A stretch of DNA of 64,000 bases. Source: Plasmodiophora brassicae (taxonomy: Eukaryota > Endomyxa: Phytomyxea > Phytomyxea > Plasmodiophorida). The stretch is taken from contig CP145413.1 in the NCBI GenBank assembly GCA_036867785.1, forward strand, positions 558,001 to 622,000, given 5' to 3'. How positions within the stretch are numbered: position 1 is the stretch's first letter; the number at the start of each line of letters is the position of its first letter. Under the pieces are notes generated by a model. The model made no database searches and was not told the origin of the DNA. It worked only from the letters and a program-made list of their open reading frames with translations. A program made the position numbers and the translations under genes. Positions 32,615-43,858 of this stretch are shown here, piece after piece.

Positions 32615-33649
32615 TCATTGAGTGACGCTCGGTTCGCCAGGAACAGAAACGGCATCCAGTTTACGGCCGACGACCTCAAGGTCGGGGCACTCGACCGCAG
32701 CCTCGCCATCATCTTCGTGATCGTCTTCATCGTCGTCGCCCTGGGCAGGTATACCAAACGCTTCGCCGCTGCGTTCGCCAAACAAATCGTCGTCATCATC
32801 ATCCTTGGTGTCGCCTTCGTCACTGGACTGTCCCTCCGCCCTCGCCTTCTGCCTGTACTCGTTGATCATGGCGTCGAAATCGTCGAGGCGGCGCAGGTCC
32901 GCCTCATTGCGCTCTTGGTTCAACCGGGTGCGCTCCTTTCGTTCTGCTTCGATACCGCCCGAAGCCCAGGCTTTCGCACACAGCCGTTCGTCAGGGAACA
33001 CGGGCCGGTCGTCCAGATACGCGAGGTTCTTGAGCCGGGTGATGACTGTCTTACGGTACGATGGGATTGAGGTGACCAGAGCGTTGCCCTTCAGATACAG
33101 GACCTTCAGTTCGGGAAGCTGTTCGAGCACGTGCAGGACGCCTTCACCATCGTGCAACAGGTTGTTCGACAAGTCGACGACGCTGAGTGTTGCAGCGCAG
33201 TCAACAAGGGCGCCCATGTCATCCACTTCTTTGATCTTGTTGTTGGCCAGCATTAGCGTTCGAAGGTGCGATAGTGTCGATATGCCTACCAATCGACGTT
33301 ATACGTGTCGAGCTACGCACGCGCGAAGCGACCGACCTGCAATGCGGCTGATCATGTTATTGTTCAGGTTGATCGTGTCCAGATTGACAAGCGAGTCCAA
33401 ATTCTCCATAACGCTAATACAGTTTTCCTGGAGGTACAAGCATCGCAACTCGACCAGCGCATCCAATCCTTCGATGCACGCGAACCCGTTGCCCTCCAAC
33501 CACAACGCGCGCAGGCCGACGTACTCCTCCAGGTTCTCAATCCGCTGGAACCCTTTGTAGTGCAGGTACAACTTGTCGTTCACCTCAGGCGTCGTATACA
33601 GCTTCAGATCGCGGCAGATCTTCCGCAGTGCCTCCTTCGTCATCTCCAT
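32615..33649 (-). CDS. DNAAF1: Dynein axonemal assembly factor 1 (DNAAF1/LRRC50/ODA7)
   Basis: Cytoplasmic factor needed to preassemble outer and inner dynein arms of motile cilia. Two exons (33337-33649 and 32615-33285) around a 51-nt intron give 327 residues. The N-terminus [20 protein letters not shown] and [13 protein letters not shown] match DNAAF1 closely. Then come SDS22-type leucine-rich repeats ([45 protein letters not shown]) and the LRR cap [20 protein letters not shown] with [19 protein letters not shown], diagnostic of this protein. The tail is Arg/Glu-rich then very acidic (DDDDDD). Shorter than the human protein, as in protists. Head-to-head with NFU1, 262 bp apart. Confidence 0.95.
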
Positions 33650-33911
33650 GGTGCCCAGCTCTGGCCTCCAACAACGAGTCGACGGGTGGCCGCGCTGTTC
33701 CTCACCTCGTTAGGTGCCCTGTGCAGCCCCGCAGGCCGCATCATGGCGTACAGGACTCGCGGCAGTGCAGTCGCGCATAAACTACCTACCCAACGGGGCG
33801 GAAGAGACAGGCCGGGACGTTCCTGGCAACGGCGGCTGCCTATGTAGCCAGGCAAAAGTTCGCAGCTCGCCCAAGCGACGTGTAGGTGGCCCCGGACTTT
33901 GGTGGACGACG

Positions 33912-34849
33912 ATGGCGTCGGGTGCGATGCGCGGCGCGGCGACCGGGTGGTGGAGGCGCCACGTGCGATCGCTGTTCATTCAGGTTGCCACGACGCCGAA
34001 CCCGTCCAGCCTGAAGTTCATGCCGGGGTCGGTGCGCATCCGGGCGGCTTTGGGCCGCTGCTGACGGGAGGCGTCTACAGGCGCTCGTTGCTGTCGAATG
34101 GAATGACTGCCGATTTCTCCAATCTGAGATCCGCGCAGGCGTCGCCGCTGGCGAGAGCGCTGTTCCAGCACCCTGATGTCCGGAACGTGCTGATTGCCAG
34201 CGATTTCATTGCTGTGACGATCGGCGATGCAGAAAGCTGGCCGCGGATGAAACCCGAGATTTTCGCCGCTCTCGAGGATTTCTTCGCGTCCGGCCAGCCC
34301 ATCATCTCCGATGCCAACTCGTCATCTGCGCCCAACAAGGGTAGGAACCGTTGCCGGGAGGGATCACGGCGTCCCTGGTTAACGCGCCGCCTCTGCTAGA
34401 CACAACGATTCTCGATACGGATAGTGACACTGTTGCGATGATCAAGGAGCTCATCGAGACCGTCAGGCAATGCTGTCAGCAGGTGGTTCGAAATCTGATT
34501 ATCGTGCTCCGCAGCGGATTCGGCCGTATATCCAGGAAGACGGTGGCGATGTGGTCTACAGAGGCTTCGTTGATGGTGCGTGTCATTGTAATACGTCTGT
34601 CATCGGTTACCCATAACGCACGCAGGCATTGTTCATCTTCAACTGCAAGGCTCATGCGTTGGGTGCCCGAGCTCGACGGTCACGCTGAAGAACGGCATCG
34701 AGGGCATGCTGATGCATTACTGTCCGGAAGTCAAAGGAGTCACCGAATTCGTCGACGAGCCGCTCGAGGCTGCCAACCGCGAGCAACTGTCGAAGCTGGA
34801 AGCCGAACTGGCTGCCAAGAACTCCACGAATCAGGGCAACTCATCGTAA
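33912..34849 (+). CDS. NFU1: NFU1 iron-sulfur cluster scaffold
   Basis: Mitochondrial late-acting carrier of [4Fe-4S] clusters to enzymes such as lipoate synthase. Exon 1 gives an Arg-rich presequence ([16 protein letters not shown]) and the Nfu N-domain start [18 protein letters not shown]. Introns lead to [26 protein letters not shown] and [15 protein letters not shown], then [32 protein letters not shown] and [11 protein letters not shown]. The CxxC cluster ligands are created across an intron starting GTGCGTGTC. Next comes [20 protein letters not shown]. Five introns, all short. Complete, with both cysteines. Confidence 0.95.
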
Positions 34850-35059
34850 TGAACGCACCTATCAGTCACGGTTCAGGCGCTGAGCCATCCCCCTGTTGAC
34901 GCGTGGAATGTTCTCGGGCCCGCGCTCGCGGGAGGTCTGGGCCCCCAAACGCTGACGGAGCGTTTTACCGAGCCGACTCCCGTTCCGTGCAGGGTTGGGG
35001 GGTCGGTGCGAGCGTGCGGGCATTCATAAGTTTTACTGCAGGCTGTTGCCGATCAACGC

Positions 35060-35713
35060 ATGTCGCGTATTGCTGCCGAGTCTCGCGTCGTGCCCGAGGC
35101 GCACCCACCTCGGCGGCCCGACAAGATCCAGACCACGGAGGTCGACCTTCTCCCGGCCGGGTTCGCCGTCGACCACTACGGTGTCCTGAAGCGCCACGAC
35201 AACCAGGAAGTGTTCGACGAGACGCGAAGCCGTGTCATCCCTCGCTTTCTTGTGAATAAGAAGATCGCTGAAGGCGAATTGCGCCTGGAGCGCCACACGG
35301 GAGCTGGGACGAGAGCGGCCACTGTCAGAGCACCACCGAAGAAGGGCGGACACGGCGGGCGCTGGACGTGGGAAGGGCAGTACACGTTGACCGAGCAGGA
35401 GGACTGCCCAGCAGCTCTGGACAAGAACGATCCGAATTTCGTGGCGGAAGACGACCTCAAAACGGCGGCGCCAATCAACTCGGAGGGCCAGCCCCTGCCG
35501 TTGGATAGCTATTCTGCATTGGGGATCTCGCCTCCGGAAGGTGAACTTGCAGAGGCTGGAGAGCAGGGCATCGGGGAAGAGGGTTCAGACGAATTTGAGC
35601 CCGAAGGCGAAGGCGAGCGCGAAGGGGCCCAAGGTGACAAGGCGATGTCCTCGAAATCAAAGTCTTCCTCTGTGGACACCACGCAGGAAGCACCCGGCGT
35701 CCTTGCAAAGTGA
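35060..35713 (+). CDS. Acidic protein with PDCD4-like KGGxGG motif
   Basis: A single-exon 217-residue frame. Residues about 90-130 read PPKKGGHGGRWTWEGQY, then LDKNDPNFVAEDD. The order KKGG.GG..TW followed by D.NDPN is the segment found ahead of MA3 domains in PDCD4 and plant MA3 proteins. No MA3 domain follows here. The rest is charged: an N-terminal basic half with VIPRFLVNKKIAEGELRLE and an acidic C-terminal half rich in Glu, Gly and Ser. Possibly an RNA-binding or translation-linked disordered protein; function is inference. TATAAA-like sequence near 35753 is downstream and may belong to the next unit. Confidence 0.6.
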   Translation: MSRIAAESRVVPEAHPPRRPDKIQTTEVDLLPAGFAVDHYGVLKRHDNQEVFDETRSRVIPRFLVNKKIAEGELRLERHTGAGTRAATVRAPPKKGGHGGRWTWEGQYTLTEQEDCPAALDKNDPNFVAEDDLKTAAPINSEGQPLPLDSYSALGISPPEGELAEAGEQGIGEEGSDEFEPEGEGEREGAQGDKAMSSKSKSSSVDTTQEAPGVLAK

Positions 35714-35792
35714 ACATTCCTGGGCCACCGGTCCCGGCATTCGCTGATCACTATAAATCATAAACTCTTCTTCACTGCCCAGCTGACAACTG

Positions 35793-36058
35793 TAGGTGCC
35801 TTGCACATGACGGCTACAAAGAAGAGACGCCGCTTCGGAACCTGTCTCTACTTGTGGAGGGTCTGCTGCTCCACCGCCCTGGATTCGGACGTCAATGCGG
35901 GTGAAAACGAAACAGGGACGGTGCTGCACTGCACGCGACCGCCTCCAATGGGGATACCTCTGTCGTACAGCTGATGCTGGATGCGTCCGGGGTCGACATC
36001 ATCGCCCGCAGCTGGCTGGTGAGAAGCACACGGCCGCAGAATTCGCTCGCCAGTTACC
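35793..36058 (+). pseudogene. Ankyrin-repeat fragment in shifted frames
   Basis: Two repeat-like pieces can be read: LLVEGLLLHRPGF with DVNAGENETG, and ALHATASNGDTSVVQLMLDA followed by a TAAEFARQL ending. The consensus spacing is right for ankyrin repeats, but consecutive pieces lie in different frames and no intron with good ends joins them. The nearest ORF, from ATG at 35811, does not carry the pattern. Either a decayed gene or an exon set I cannot resolve. It lies just upstream of acyl-CoA-binding protein; ACBP-ankyrin fusions (ACBD6) have the opposite order, so a direct fusion is not claimed. Confidence 0.4.
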
Positions 36059-36083
36059 CTAGCGCGCCCAGGCTCCTGGGCCA

Positions 36084-36101
36084 GTGTGTGTGTGTGTGTG
36101 T
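36084..36101. repeat. (GT)9 microsatellite
   Basis: Nine uninterrupted GT units. Confidence 0.9.
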
Positions 36102-36383
36102 AGAGGGAGGTCGTCCTGATGTACGCGCTTCTACCGCGTCGAAATGTCATTCGTGGTGTGGAAAACCTCAAGTCTAGAGGTACCTATATTACCTACGCAG
36201 GCAGTGGGGTCTCTGCCCGCCCTTACGAGACGTCCGCCGGTGCTAAATTCGGGCGTGGCACTGGCAGGGCCAGGGTGGCAAAAGTTCCCCGATGATGATC
36301 CGTACGGCATCCGAGCGGCCAGTTTGCTGTTTGCACACGTCGGCTGTTGCTGGACGAGTAGTTGTCTTGCCGGTTGCTACCTG

Positions 36384-36803
36384 ATGACGATGGTGGGCCC
36401 TGACCTCGGGGGGAGGGCGACCTTGCTGCTGGGCCTATGCTGACAGATGCAATCGCGTAGGCGGATTTCGAGGCGGCTGCAGCCAAGGCGAAGACGTTCA
36501 CCTCTCTGTCCAACGAGCAGATGTTGGATCTGTACAAGCACTACAAGCAGGCGACTGTCGGCGACTGTAACACCGGTATGCCCAACGATCGCCCGCGCAT
36601 ATGCGCCATCTGATATGGCATCCAGATCGCCCAGGAATGTTCGACATGAAGGGTCGTGCCAAGTGGGATGCCTGTACTCGTCCGCGTGCGATCGTATCCG
36701 TCGCTGCCCACTCAATCGCACATGCCCTGCAGGGAACTCGGTCAAGGGCATGCCGCAGGAGGAAGCCAAAACGAAATACATCGCCGTCGTCAACAGCCTG
36801 TAG
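36384..36803 (+). CDS. Acyl-CoA-binding protein (ACBP)
   Basis: Cytosolic carrier of long-chain acyl-CoA esters. Four tiny exons make exactly 80 residues: MTM (exon 1, donor at 36393), ADFEAAAAKAKTF..LSNEQ, the conserved LDLYKHYKQATVGDCN, then RPGMFDMKGRAKWDAW and GMPQEEAKTKYIAVVN. The family signature Y.HYKQATVGD.N..RPG..D..G.AKWDAW is intact, including Tyr and Lys residues that bind the CoA adenine and phosphate. No single reading frame covers it, so simple ORF calling misses it. It is complete and confident. Confidence 0.95.
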
Positions 36804-36937
36804 ACGTCCCGCGGACCCGGCTCACCCATTCCTTCCATCCAATACAACGTCGCGTGTCGTATCAGAACTTAACGCCCGTGTGTACGAGTGCAGCAGATAC
36901 ATCGTTCTCTCTATCAACGTGTCGAAATGTATCTTTA

Positions 36938-37285
36938 GAGCATCTCCACCGGTGATCCATATCCATATCTTTAACCGCGCAATTTATGGATTCCAGATTT
37001 GGTGAAAGGTAGGGGTTTCCCCAGCGGTGGCCGGGACACCAGTCAGTCTTTAAACGGGAGGGGTTGTCCGACGCCGGCGCGCAGTCCGTGGTGCGCTGTT
37101 CGCGGCGCGCTGTCCGCCATTTTGCTGTCCTCAAATCCGTTCCAGATCTGTTCAAATCTGCGACGGATTTAATGACGATCCATATCCGTTTATAGATATG
37201 GACAACGAGTGGGGTACAGATTCTCTATCATTATCATTAAATTTGCGGATATATATATGGATATGGATCACCGGTGGAGATGCTC
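36938..37285. mobile_element. Harbinger-like MITE with TTA target-site duplication
   Basis: A 348-bp element starting GAGCATCTCCACCGGTGATC and ending with its reverse complement. The terminal inverted repeats are perfect for 31 bp and recognisable to about 48. TTA flanks both ends (36935-36937 and 37286-37288). TTA/TAA duplications and GAGCATCTCC-like ends are known for PIF/Harbinger MITEs. No coding capacity. The near-perfect ends suggest recent insertion. It sits 70 bp upstream of the DNAJC16-like start, so it may lie in that promoter. Confidence 0.9.
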
Positions 37286-37354
37286 TTAGAAGCGCGCGCA
37301 TCAAAGCTTTGCCCTCGGTGCGGATTTTTGCGCCAGGCGTCTGGTCATTTGCCG

Positions 37355-39444
37355 ATGGCGAAGAAGAAGGACTCCGGGATCGGCGTCTTCCCCGTCGACC
37401 AGCAGGGGTCGGCGCGGCAGTCGTCCCCCGGCGATGGGAACGCGTCCAGGAACGGGTCGCCGGCGGACGGCGGTTCGGCCCGGGCGCGACATCAGAAACG
37501 TGGCGGCCGGGGCGATGGCAATGCGTCTGCGTCGCCGCCCGATGGTGGCTCGGCGAAAGCAAAGCACCACAAGCGCGGCAGGACGGGCCGGAAATCGGGC
37601 GTGCCAAATTACGTTATCGCCATCGTGGTTGCCATCGTCGCGATGGCACTGCTCAAGTACGCAGGCGAGCAAGACCGCTCCTGGGGGAGCCTGCACTCCC
37701 AAGGTACGTTCGTTGGTGATCGCAAATGCCAAATTGTGCCGTTCGTGACGACCAATGCAGAAACGTCGTCAACATCACATTATGAGGCGCTGGGCGTACA
37801 GCGCACAGCGACTGTGAAAGAGATCCGGTCAGCGTATAAGGTTCTGGCGAAGAAGTATCACCCGGATAACGTCAAGACCGGCTGCGCCGACTGCAAGGAC
37901 AAGTTCGAGGCAATCACGGCCGCCTACCAAGGTAACCACCCCGTCGGTCCGGTATCGCGGGCGGCCCTCACCCGCGTTCGGCACAGTTCTGTCCGACCCG
38001 CTGTCGAGGGAGGCGTACGATTCGGTCGATGCCGACCTGAAGCTGATCCAGTCCGAGTCGCTGCAGATTGACCTGTCGAACTACGCCTCTGTGCTGGCTG
38101 CAAACCAGCCCGTTGTCCTCGTGCAGGTCTACAACGACTGGGATCACGAGAGCATCGCGTTTTCGCAACTCTGGGAGCGAGCAGGTTCGTTGCACAGTTT
38201 GTATCGTTGATGACACGTCGTGATTCTGTGGCTGTGCAGTCGAAAAGCTCGGTTCGTATATTCTGTTTGGACGCGTCCACGAACAGAAGGATGCGCGCGT
38301 CGTCTCCACAATTATTCCGGTCCGGATTCGGCTTCTACCTGCACTGGCGCTGTTCATCAAGGGCCAATTCCAACGACTGATCCCGATTCCGCCGACATAC
38401 GCTGAGATGAACAAGCAACTGGTTGCCGCGTATCCGGATAAGGTGACGGTCCTTTCATCGGTTGACGCCATCCGGACATTTCTGTCGGGACATGGCCATA
38501 GGCGGGTTGTTGTCTTCACTGTAAGTGCCCCGTCATTATCGCTGGTCCGCTCCTCTAATGGGGTCATCGCAGCCAAAAGGGCAGGCATCGATGCGTCTGA
38601 AGCACGCCGCATTGCTGCTCGACGGTGCTCTCGAAATCGGAGTGACTTCAGTCAAGCCTACAATTGTGCACACGGAGCTAAAGGTAGCGGGTAAACCGAC
38701 GACGACAAACCTGATCCTGTTCAATGGTTCGGGTCGCATTCAACGCTCATGTCATTGCCCGTCCTCATGGTTGGCCGTCGCGCAGGTGATCGGTCCCCTC
38801 TCTGGCAACCGATCGAGGATTCAAGTGACCTTCTGCCGCTTCTGCGCCTGCATCTTGCCCAGTCCGTCGTTAGTCTCAGCAGCGCGTGGCAGTACCACGG
38901 TGTCTGTCGCGCCCACATCGATTGCATCTTTCTTGTCAAGTGCTCTGGTGGATCCCGGGGCTCACAGATTACGGATGCGGCGTTCGCGGCGGCGTCAGAG
39001 AACCTTCGCCGTCGAAAGTTGCAAGTGGAGCAACGGCCCGCTCAGTTCATTACCGTTGATGTATCCCAGGTTCCTGCGATGAAGGCACTGTGCCAAGATG
39101 CCGAAGAGAAGACTGATCACACTGTTGTCGCCATCAGAGACCACCAGTCGATGGTTGTCGCGACTGGTGTCCACGACGAAGCTGGTCTCCGGCAGTGGCT
39201 GAAAGATGTCGAGGAACGTCGACACGAATTGGGCATTCGACCAGCACCGACCTTTTACGGGGAGCGCCCGGCCGACTGGTTGTACCGGTGGGCAATCGGG
39301 ATCGCTCTCACCGTTGTCCTATGTGCTGCCGTATATGTTGCCATCGAGACCGGATTCGTCCTCGTCTTCACTGTTGTCATCATGATCGGAACGGTCCTGT
39401 CACAGCTGGACTGGGTTCCTCAACTCCTGAATGTTTTCAAATGA
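37355..39444 (+). CDS. DNAJC16-like J-domain and thioredoxin-fold membrane protein
   Basis: Predicted ER membrane co-chaperone. The ATG at 37355 (MAKKKDSGIGVFP) is used because the upstream in-frame ATG lies in the MITE. A basic, Gly/Ser-rich N-terminal part precedes a membrane segment (YVIAIVVAIVAMALLKYA). After an intron comes the J domain: HYEALGVQRTATVKEIRSAY, the HPD motif in KKYHPDN, AITAAYQ, VLSDPLSREAYD. A thioredoxin-like region follows (QPVVLVQVYNDWDHESIAFS), but where a CxxC would sit it has none. Further introns lead to SRRKLQ-type helical sequence, a second thioredoxin-like stretch (FITVDVSQVPAMKALCQDAE), then two C-terminal membrane segments. Exon joins between 38.52 and 38.95 kb are not fully resolved. 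Confidence 0.75.
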
Positions 39445-39610
39445 CGACGCGTGCCGTAGCCTTCTATACCTCAATCTGCCCAGCTCATTCATGTTTCGAA
39501 CCATAAACACCTGTGTGTAGCCACGCTCGGAATGCTCCAAATGGATTACGATTGGACCGAGTCGGTCTGGTGAATTACGGCTGCGGGTTTATGTACACTT
39601 TGGACGTTCG

Positions 39611-40079
39611 TTAACGTGGAGTCCATCCTGGGTATAACGAGACAAACAGCCCAACAATGAACTTCTCGACGACCTGGACGGGGCCTGACGCGGCACCAGG
39701 AGGGCAGTTAGCAATCGTACATGGTGGCGACAGCGCAACACCTACCGGTATCAGGGCGAACACGAGCACCAGCCTCGTCGGGTACATCGGGCCGCACTGG
39801 TGCATCGTCAGCCAACGGTTCAAACCCATCATTGAGGACAGCGCGTCCAAGCGCCACTTGATACACGTATATCACAACGGCGGCGACACACAACGTCATC
39901 AGCCTGTGGATATCGTGTGTCGGACATGAGAGGACGTTCAGACACGCACGCTCGGTCGATACCTGAACATCGACCCGTCGTGCCCAATCAACAATATCAT
40001 AAATAGGAGCTTGCCCGCAAGTTGAATGTCAACCAGAGCTGCGACCCGGTGAAGAGCGCCTGGCTGCGGCCGTTCAGGT

Positions 40080-40111
<32 letters not shown>

Positions 40112-40588
40112 TTCTCCGGGACCTGTAGCAGGCTCGGCAGACCCCATGACAGGAGAGCCAAACGGGATTATGCTGGGCATAGGCGGTGTTGTTCCGGGAG
40201 GCCCCACGAAAGTGGAGATCCTCTGTACGTATCCATGTCAAGCGGCTCGAACAGCGAATGGGGACGGGCGCGACAAACCTGGTCGCGATCAAGGTCAATG
40301 AAGTCCACGAGCGAATCGCCGCCCGATAGCAACTTGCCATGGTAAACCAGCCTACTCGCATTGATGCCGTGCTCTGCATCGAGCATACGCTGTGTGCATC
40401 AAATCAGCATGGGTCCACAACGATAGCAGCAGCCGTCGCCGTACCCGCAGGTCGCCGACGGTGCGTGACGGTTCAATCGTCACCCTCAGGTCGGGATGCA
40501 GGCCGAACGCATTGACGAACACGACGTCGATCGGGTCAGCCGTCCCGCGACGCACCCACGCCGCATGCCTTCTTCCGTCATCAGCCAT
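39611..40588 (-). CDS. HERPUD-like ubiquitin-like-domain ER membrane protein
   Basis: HERPUD proteins link the ER-associated degradation ligase complex to ubiquitin-like signalling. Five exons give about 250 residues. Exon 1: MADDGRRHAAWV, FVNAFGLHPDLRVTIEPSRT and VGDLR; exon 2: LVYHGKLLSGGDSLVDFI, together a ubiquitin-like fold. A Pro/Ala-rich linker contains about nine Ala from a GCT run. Membrane hairpin: IQLAGKLLFMILLIGHDGS, then after an intron LMTLCVAAVVIYVYQVAL. The last exon, PVQVVEKFIVGLFVSLYPGW, matches the family ending (FF.SL.P.W). Introns use good GT-AG ends, e.g. after DLR and after DRDQ. Divergent from the RUS gene, 552 bp apart. Confidence 0.8.
40081..40107. repeat. (CAG)9 tract coding for Ala in the HERPUD-like protein
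   Basis: Nine CAG units on the plus strand, GCT on the coding strand, within the linker of the HERPUD-like protein. A second (CAG)7 tract is at 11265-11285, outside coding sequence. Confidence 0.9.
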
Positions 40589-41140
40589 GGCCTATCTACC
40601 GTGCACTTCCGGCCAGCACGATAATATGGCCGATGACCAGCCGCTCGTTCCTCGCCGGAGCCGGAACATTCCCCGCAAAAAACAACAAACAGGTGACGTC
40701 ACTGAAATTTCGGAAGCGTCCATACGTACCTAGAGCAGCAGCCACGGTCGCTGATTCAGTGTGTCGTTGCTGTTAACAAGTCCAGTTCCCAGCCTGTGTT
40801 CTCGCAATAAGCTGCGTTACGATTTCATACAACCATATGATACACACATCATACGTGACGCGCAGGGAGAACTGGCATCTGACACGGGGCGATAAAATGC
40901 TCCAGGCAACGCACGGCGACGACACGTTCGACACACGCTGGCCGACCCTGCGTTCCAGGGATCGACCAAGCGGTGTATTATTTGGCCGGCCGCGTCGGAG
41001 CGGTCGCAGGAGCCCGCTGGAAACTGCGTCGTGGCCCGCAGCTGGCTGCAGCTGCAGGAGGACGGAGAGCGGCCCGGTACGGCCAGTCAGTTAGCTGCAC
41101 GGCCGCAGCGCCCGCGTCCCGTCGCGCCCGTCGCCCCGCA
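40589..41140. other. Divergent upstream region of HERPUD-like and RUS genes
   Basis: About 550 bp between divergent starts. The RUS frame remains open back to 40973 from a GTG, so its 5' end could be longer. No other gene seen. Confidence 0.4.
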
Positions 41141-42860
41141 ATGCTGTCGCAATGGGCGCGCTCGTGGCAGACCGCGAAGCTGCCGACGCCGCGGGTCATA
41201 CTGGCGGGGCGACGGCGCCGCCCGGATCCGCCGCCCGTTGTCCTGGCCAGGCAGTCGGACGATGCCGAGTACACGTCCGACCGGCGTGGCAACCTCGTCG
41301 CCAGGCGCCCGTGGAAGCTGGCGAACCTGTTCGACAGGGGGACGGGGGTCGTTAAACATCTGCTGCCCGACATGTACCCGGCCAGCGGTACGTGGTCGAC
41401 ATGTGGGTGATTACACACGCTCAGAACGTCGTCCGCCAGTGCCGTCGAACTATATGGACTATACGAAATGGCAGGTCGTGGCGTCGACGCTGTCATCGTG
41501 CATCGGAGGTCCGGTTCCGCAATGGCAACGCTTGCTGTGTGGGCGAATCTTATACAAGGGACTGCTGCAGTCCTGTCGACGCAGGCCTTGCTGGTCGCGG
41601 TCGGGGTCGGCACGGCCGCCGTCCCAGTGTCGGCGGCGCTGAACTGGGTCATCAAGGACGGCCTGGGCCAGTTCGGCGGCGTCGTGTTCGGGTCGCTGGT
41701 CGGGAACAAGTTCGATAGCGAACCCAAACGATGGCGGGTCGTATCGTGTAATGTCGCCGTGCACGTTTGCCTCCCTTGACTGTGCTTGCTGACTCGTTTG
41801 CCGGGCCAAGCGGTTGCACTTGACGCCGCGTCGCTGATCGAAATCTTAACTGTCACGGCGCCTCACCTGTTTCTGCCGCTGGCTGCTCTGGCGAACATTG
41901 GCAAGAACGTCAGCTGGCTGGCGAACAGCGCGGCCAAAGCAGGTCGGTTGTACCGCTTGTCACGCGAAGCGTTGAGCTCGTCTCAGGCGTCCCAGGCATA
42001 CATCGCACGTTCATGGTGCGGGAGAATCTGGCCGACATTACGGCCAAGGCGAACGCGCAGCAGACCATGGCGGGCGTCCTCGGCATGCTGTGCGGTATAG
42101 CCCTGTCCAAGGCGCTAGGGACAGGCGTCGCTGAGATCCTGCCCGTCTTCGCCGTGCTTTCCTGCCTGCACATGGCCGCGGTCACTCGTTCACTGCGAAC
42201 GATCAAGGTCCCGACGTTGTCGTTGCAACGAACCGAGCGGCTGGCCTTGCAGTACATTGGGATTGCCGACCGCCCCGGCCTTCTCATGACGCCAGCGGAG
42301 CTTGCCCAGCACGAGAACTTTGTCCTTCCTTACCGGTCGCCATTGCAGGCGTCGACGACCGTCGTTGGGCCACCGCTACACCGTCTCGTCCAGTCCTTAT
42401 CGTTGATGCAAACGCTTCTGGACATGCAGGGCCCGTACCCGAAGTACGTATGCGCCGGGTCGACCGGTAGTGAATCGTACCAAGGCTGACTCCTGCCAGG
42501 TTCCTTGTCAACATCGTACAGCAATGTGGCCGGAAGCCTGCTGTCGGATTCATCATGCTGGAGGATGCCGGCCGCGTTGACGTCATCGAGGTAGGCATAT
42601 CGTTCACTGGCCTGCTGCTGCGTATATATGTGAACGTGGACGTGCTGTAGGCGTTCCTGCAAGTAACGTGGATCCGGAAGCAGATTGAGACAGGGGCTCG
42701 GCCTGATCTGGATTTAATCCGGGCCGGCGTGGTGTACGCCAGAGAGAACGCGCCTGAGTTCATTGACCGGCTGGCGCGCAGCTCCTGGAACGTCCAGAGT
42801 GTATTTATCGACACGGGTCGTAGACGGTTAACGTTGCTCCAAAGGGTGCACGCTGAGTAG
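41141..42860 (+). CDS. RUS/DUF647 family membrane protein
   Basis: RUS (root UVB sensitive) proteins are conserved in eukaryotes; their biochemical role is still unclear. The start at 41141 (MLSQWARSWQTAKL) is basic and could target an organelle. Then LFDRGTGVVKHLLPDMYPA, an intron, YMDYTKWQVVASTLSS, VLSTQALLVAVGVGTAAVPV, the family hallmark LNWVIKDGLGQFGGVVFGSL with VGNKFDSEPKRWR, SLIEILTVTAPHLFLPLAAL, ANIGKNVSWLANSAAKAG and ENLADITAKANAQQTMAG. The C-terminal part has NIVQQCGRKPAVGFIML, helical sequence and an ending with a conserved Trp region (SSWNVQSVFIDTG). Several introns; the last joins between 42.46 and 42.66 kb are less certain. Confidence 0.9.
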
Positions 42861-43507
42861 GACACCCCTTATATACACGGGCCCGCATCGTTACGTGTGT
42901 CATTTCCTGTGCCATCTTGTAGCAAGCTCCTTCGGGTTTCTGGAAATCGAACGCCAAGTTCCTGCAGAACGGCGGTGTCGGCGGCAGACTATAGTTTGAT
43001 CGACCCCAGTCAGCCACAGTGAACGAATCACTTCCTGACACGCCAAATGCAGGTGCCTGAGTCCTGACTGGCACCATGCATGGCCGAGTCGCGGTTCGCA
43101 ACGCATGGCTGGACCCTTTCTTGTCGAAGCTCCCGCGTCGCGAAGGCACTACCTACAGGAGTCCATCAACCATGCTCTTTGTCTGACCTACAATACACGT
43201 CGGCATCGGTGCTGCGTACCCATCGAAACAACGAACTGGGGGAAAGCGCCTAAACAAATGCAGCAGCGGTCAGGTTTAAAGGGACTGTACATTCGCGTCG
43301 CGATCTGTGCATCACGTGTGTGCGAAGCCACCGCAGCTCGTCCTGCAGTGAGGCGCCTCTGCAAAGTTGCCAGTTAGGCGAATGAACAAACGGACGGTGA
43401 TAGACGGGCGCGTACACGTGTTGAAGGTGGCCGATCATTTCATCTTTGTGTTTAATCCCTGCCTTGGCGGTTGAAAGTAAGACGCTCAGCCCACGTATCC
43501 AGATCAA

Positions 43508-43858
43508 TCCATCGACGGCACCCTTACGTTGTTCTAACGTTACCGACCCAGCTGGCACAGCAATGATAGTGCAGACATGGGCATTCCTCAACCTTGCCAC
43601 AGGACCCCGTCCATGTGCCTGGGGTTCCAAATATCAAGAGTTGGCTGGTCACCGCGCCATGGATGCATCCATTACCGCACCTGTCCGACTGCCTTCCATC
43701 CTTTCTTCTACGCTGAGCATCCAACCGTGCCGTCAGGAGGAGAGGCTACAGTAGAGCCGCTGGATGGTCTGCGATTCTGGGCTGTTGCCGAAATGTCGCG
43801 TTGTTATTGAACTGAATTGACTTCGGTGATGTTCATGAACTCGCTGCTACTGATGTTG
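43508..43858 (+). repeat. Dispersed repeat R1, copy 2
   Basis: Aligns with 3091-3457. The homology starts near ATCGACGGCACCC and ends after GAACTCGCTGCTACTG. It is not followed by R2, unlike copy 1. Confidence 0.8.
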
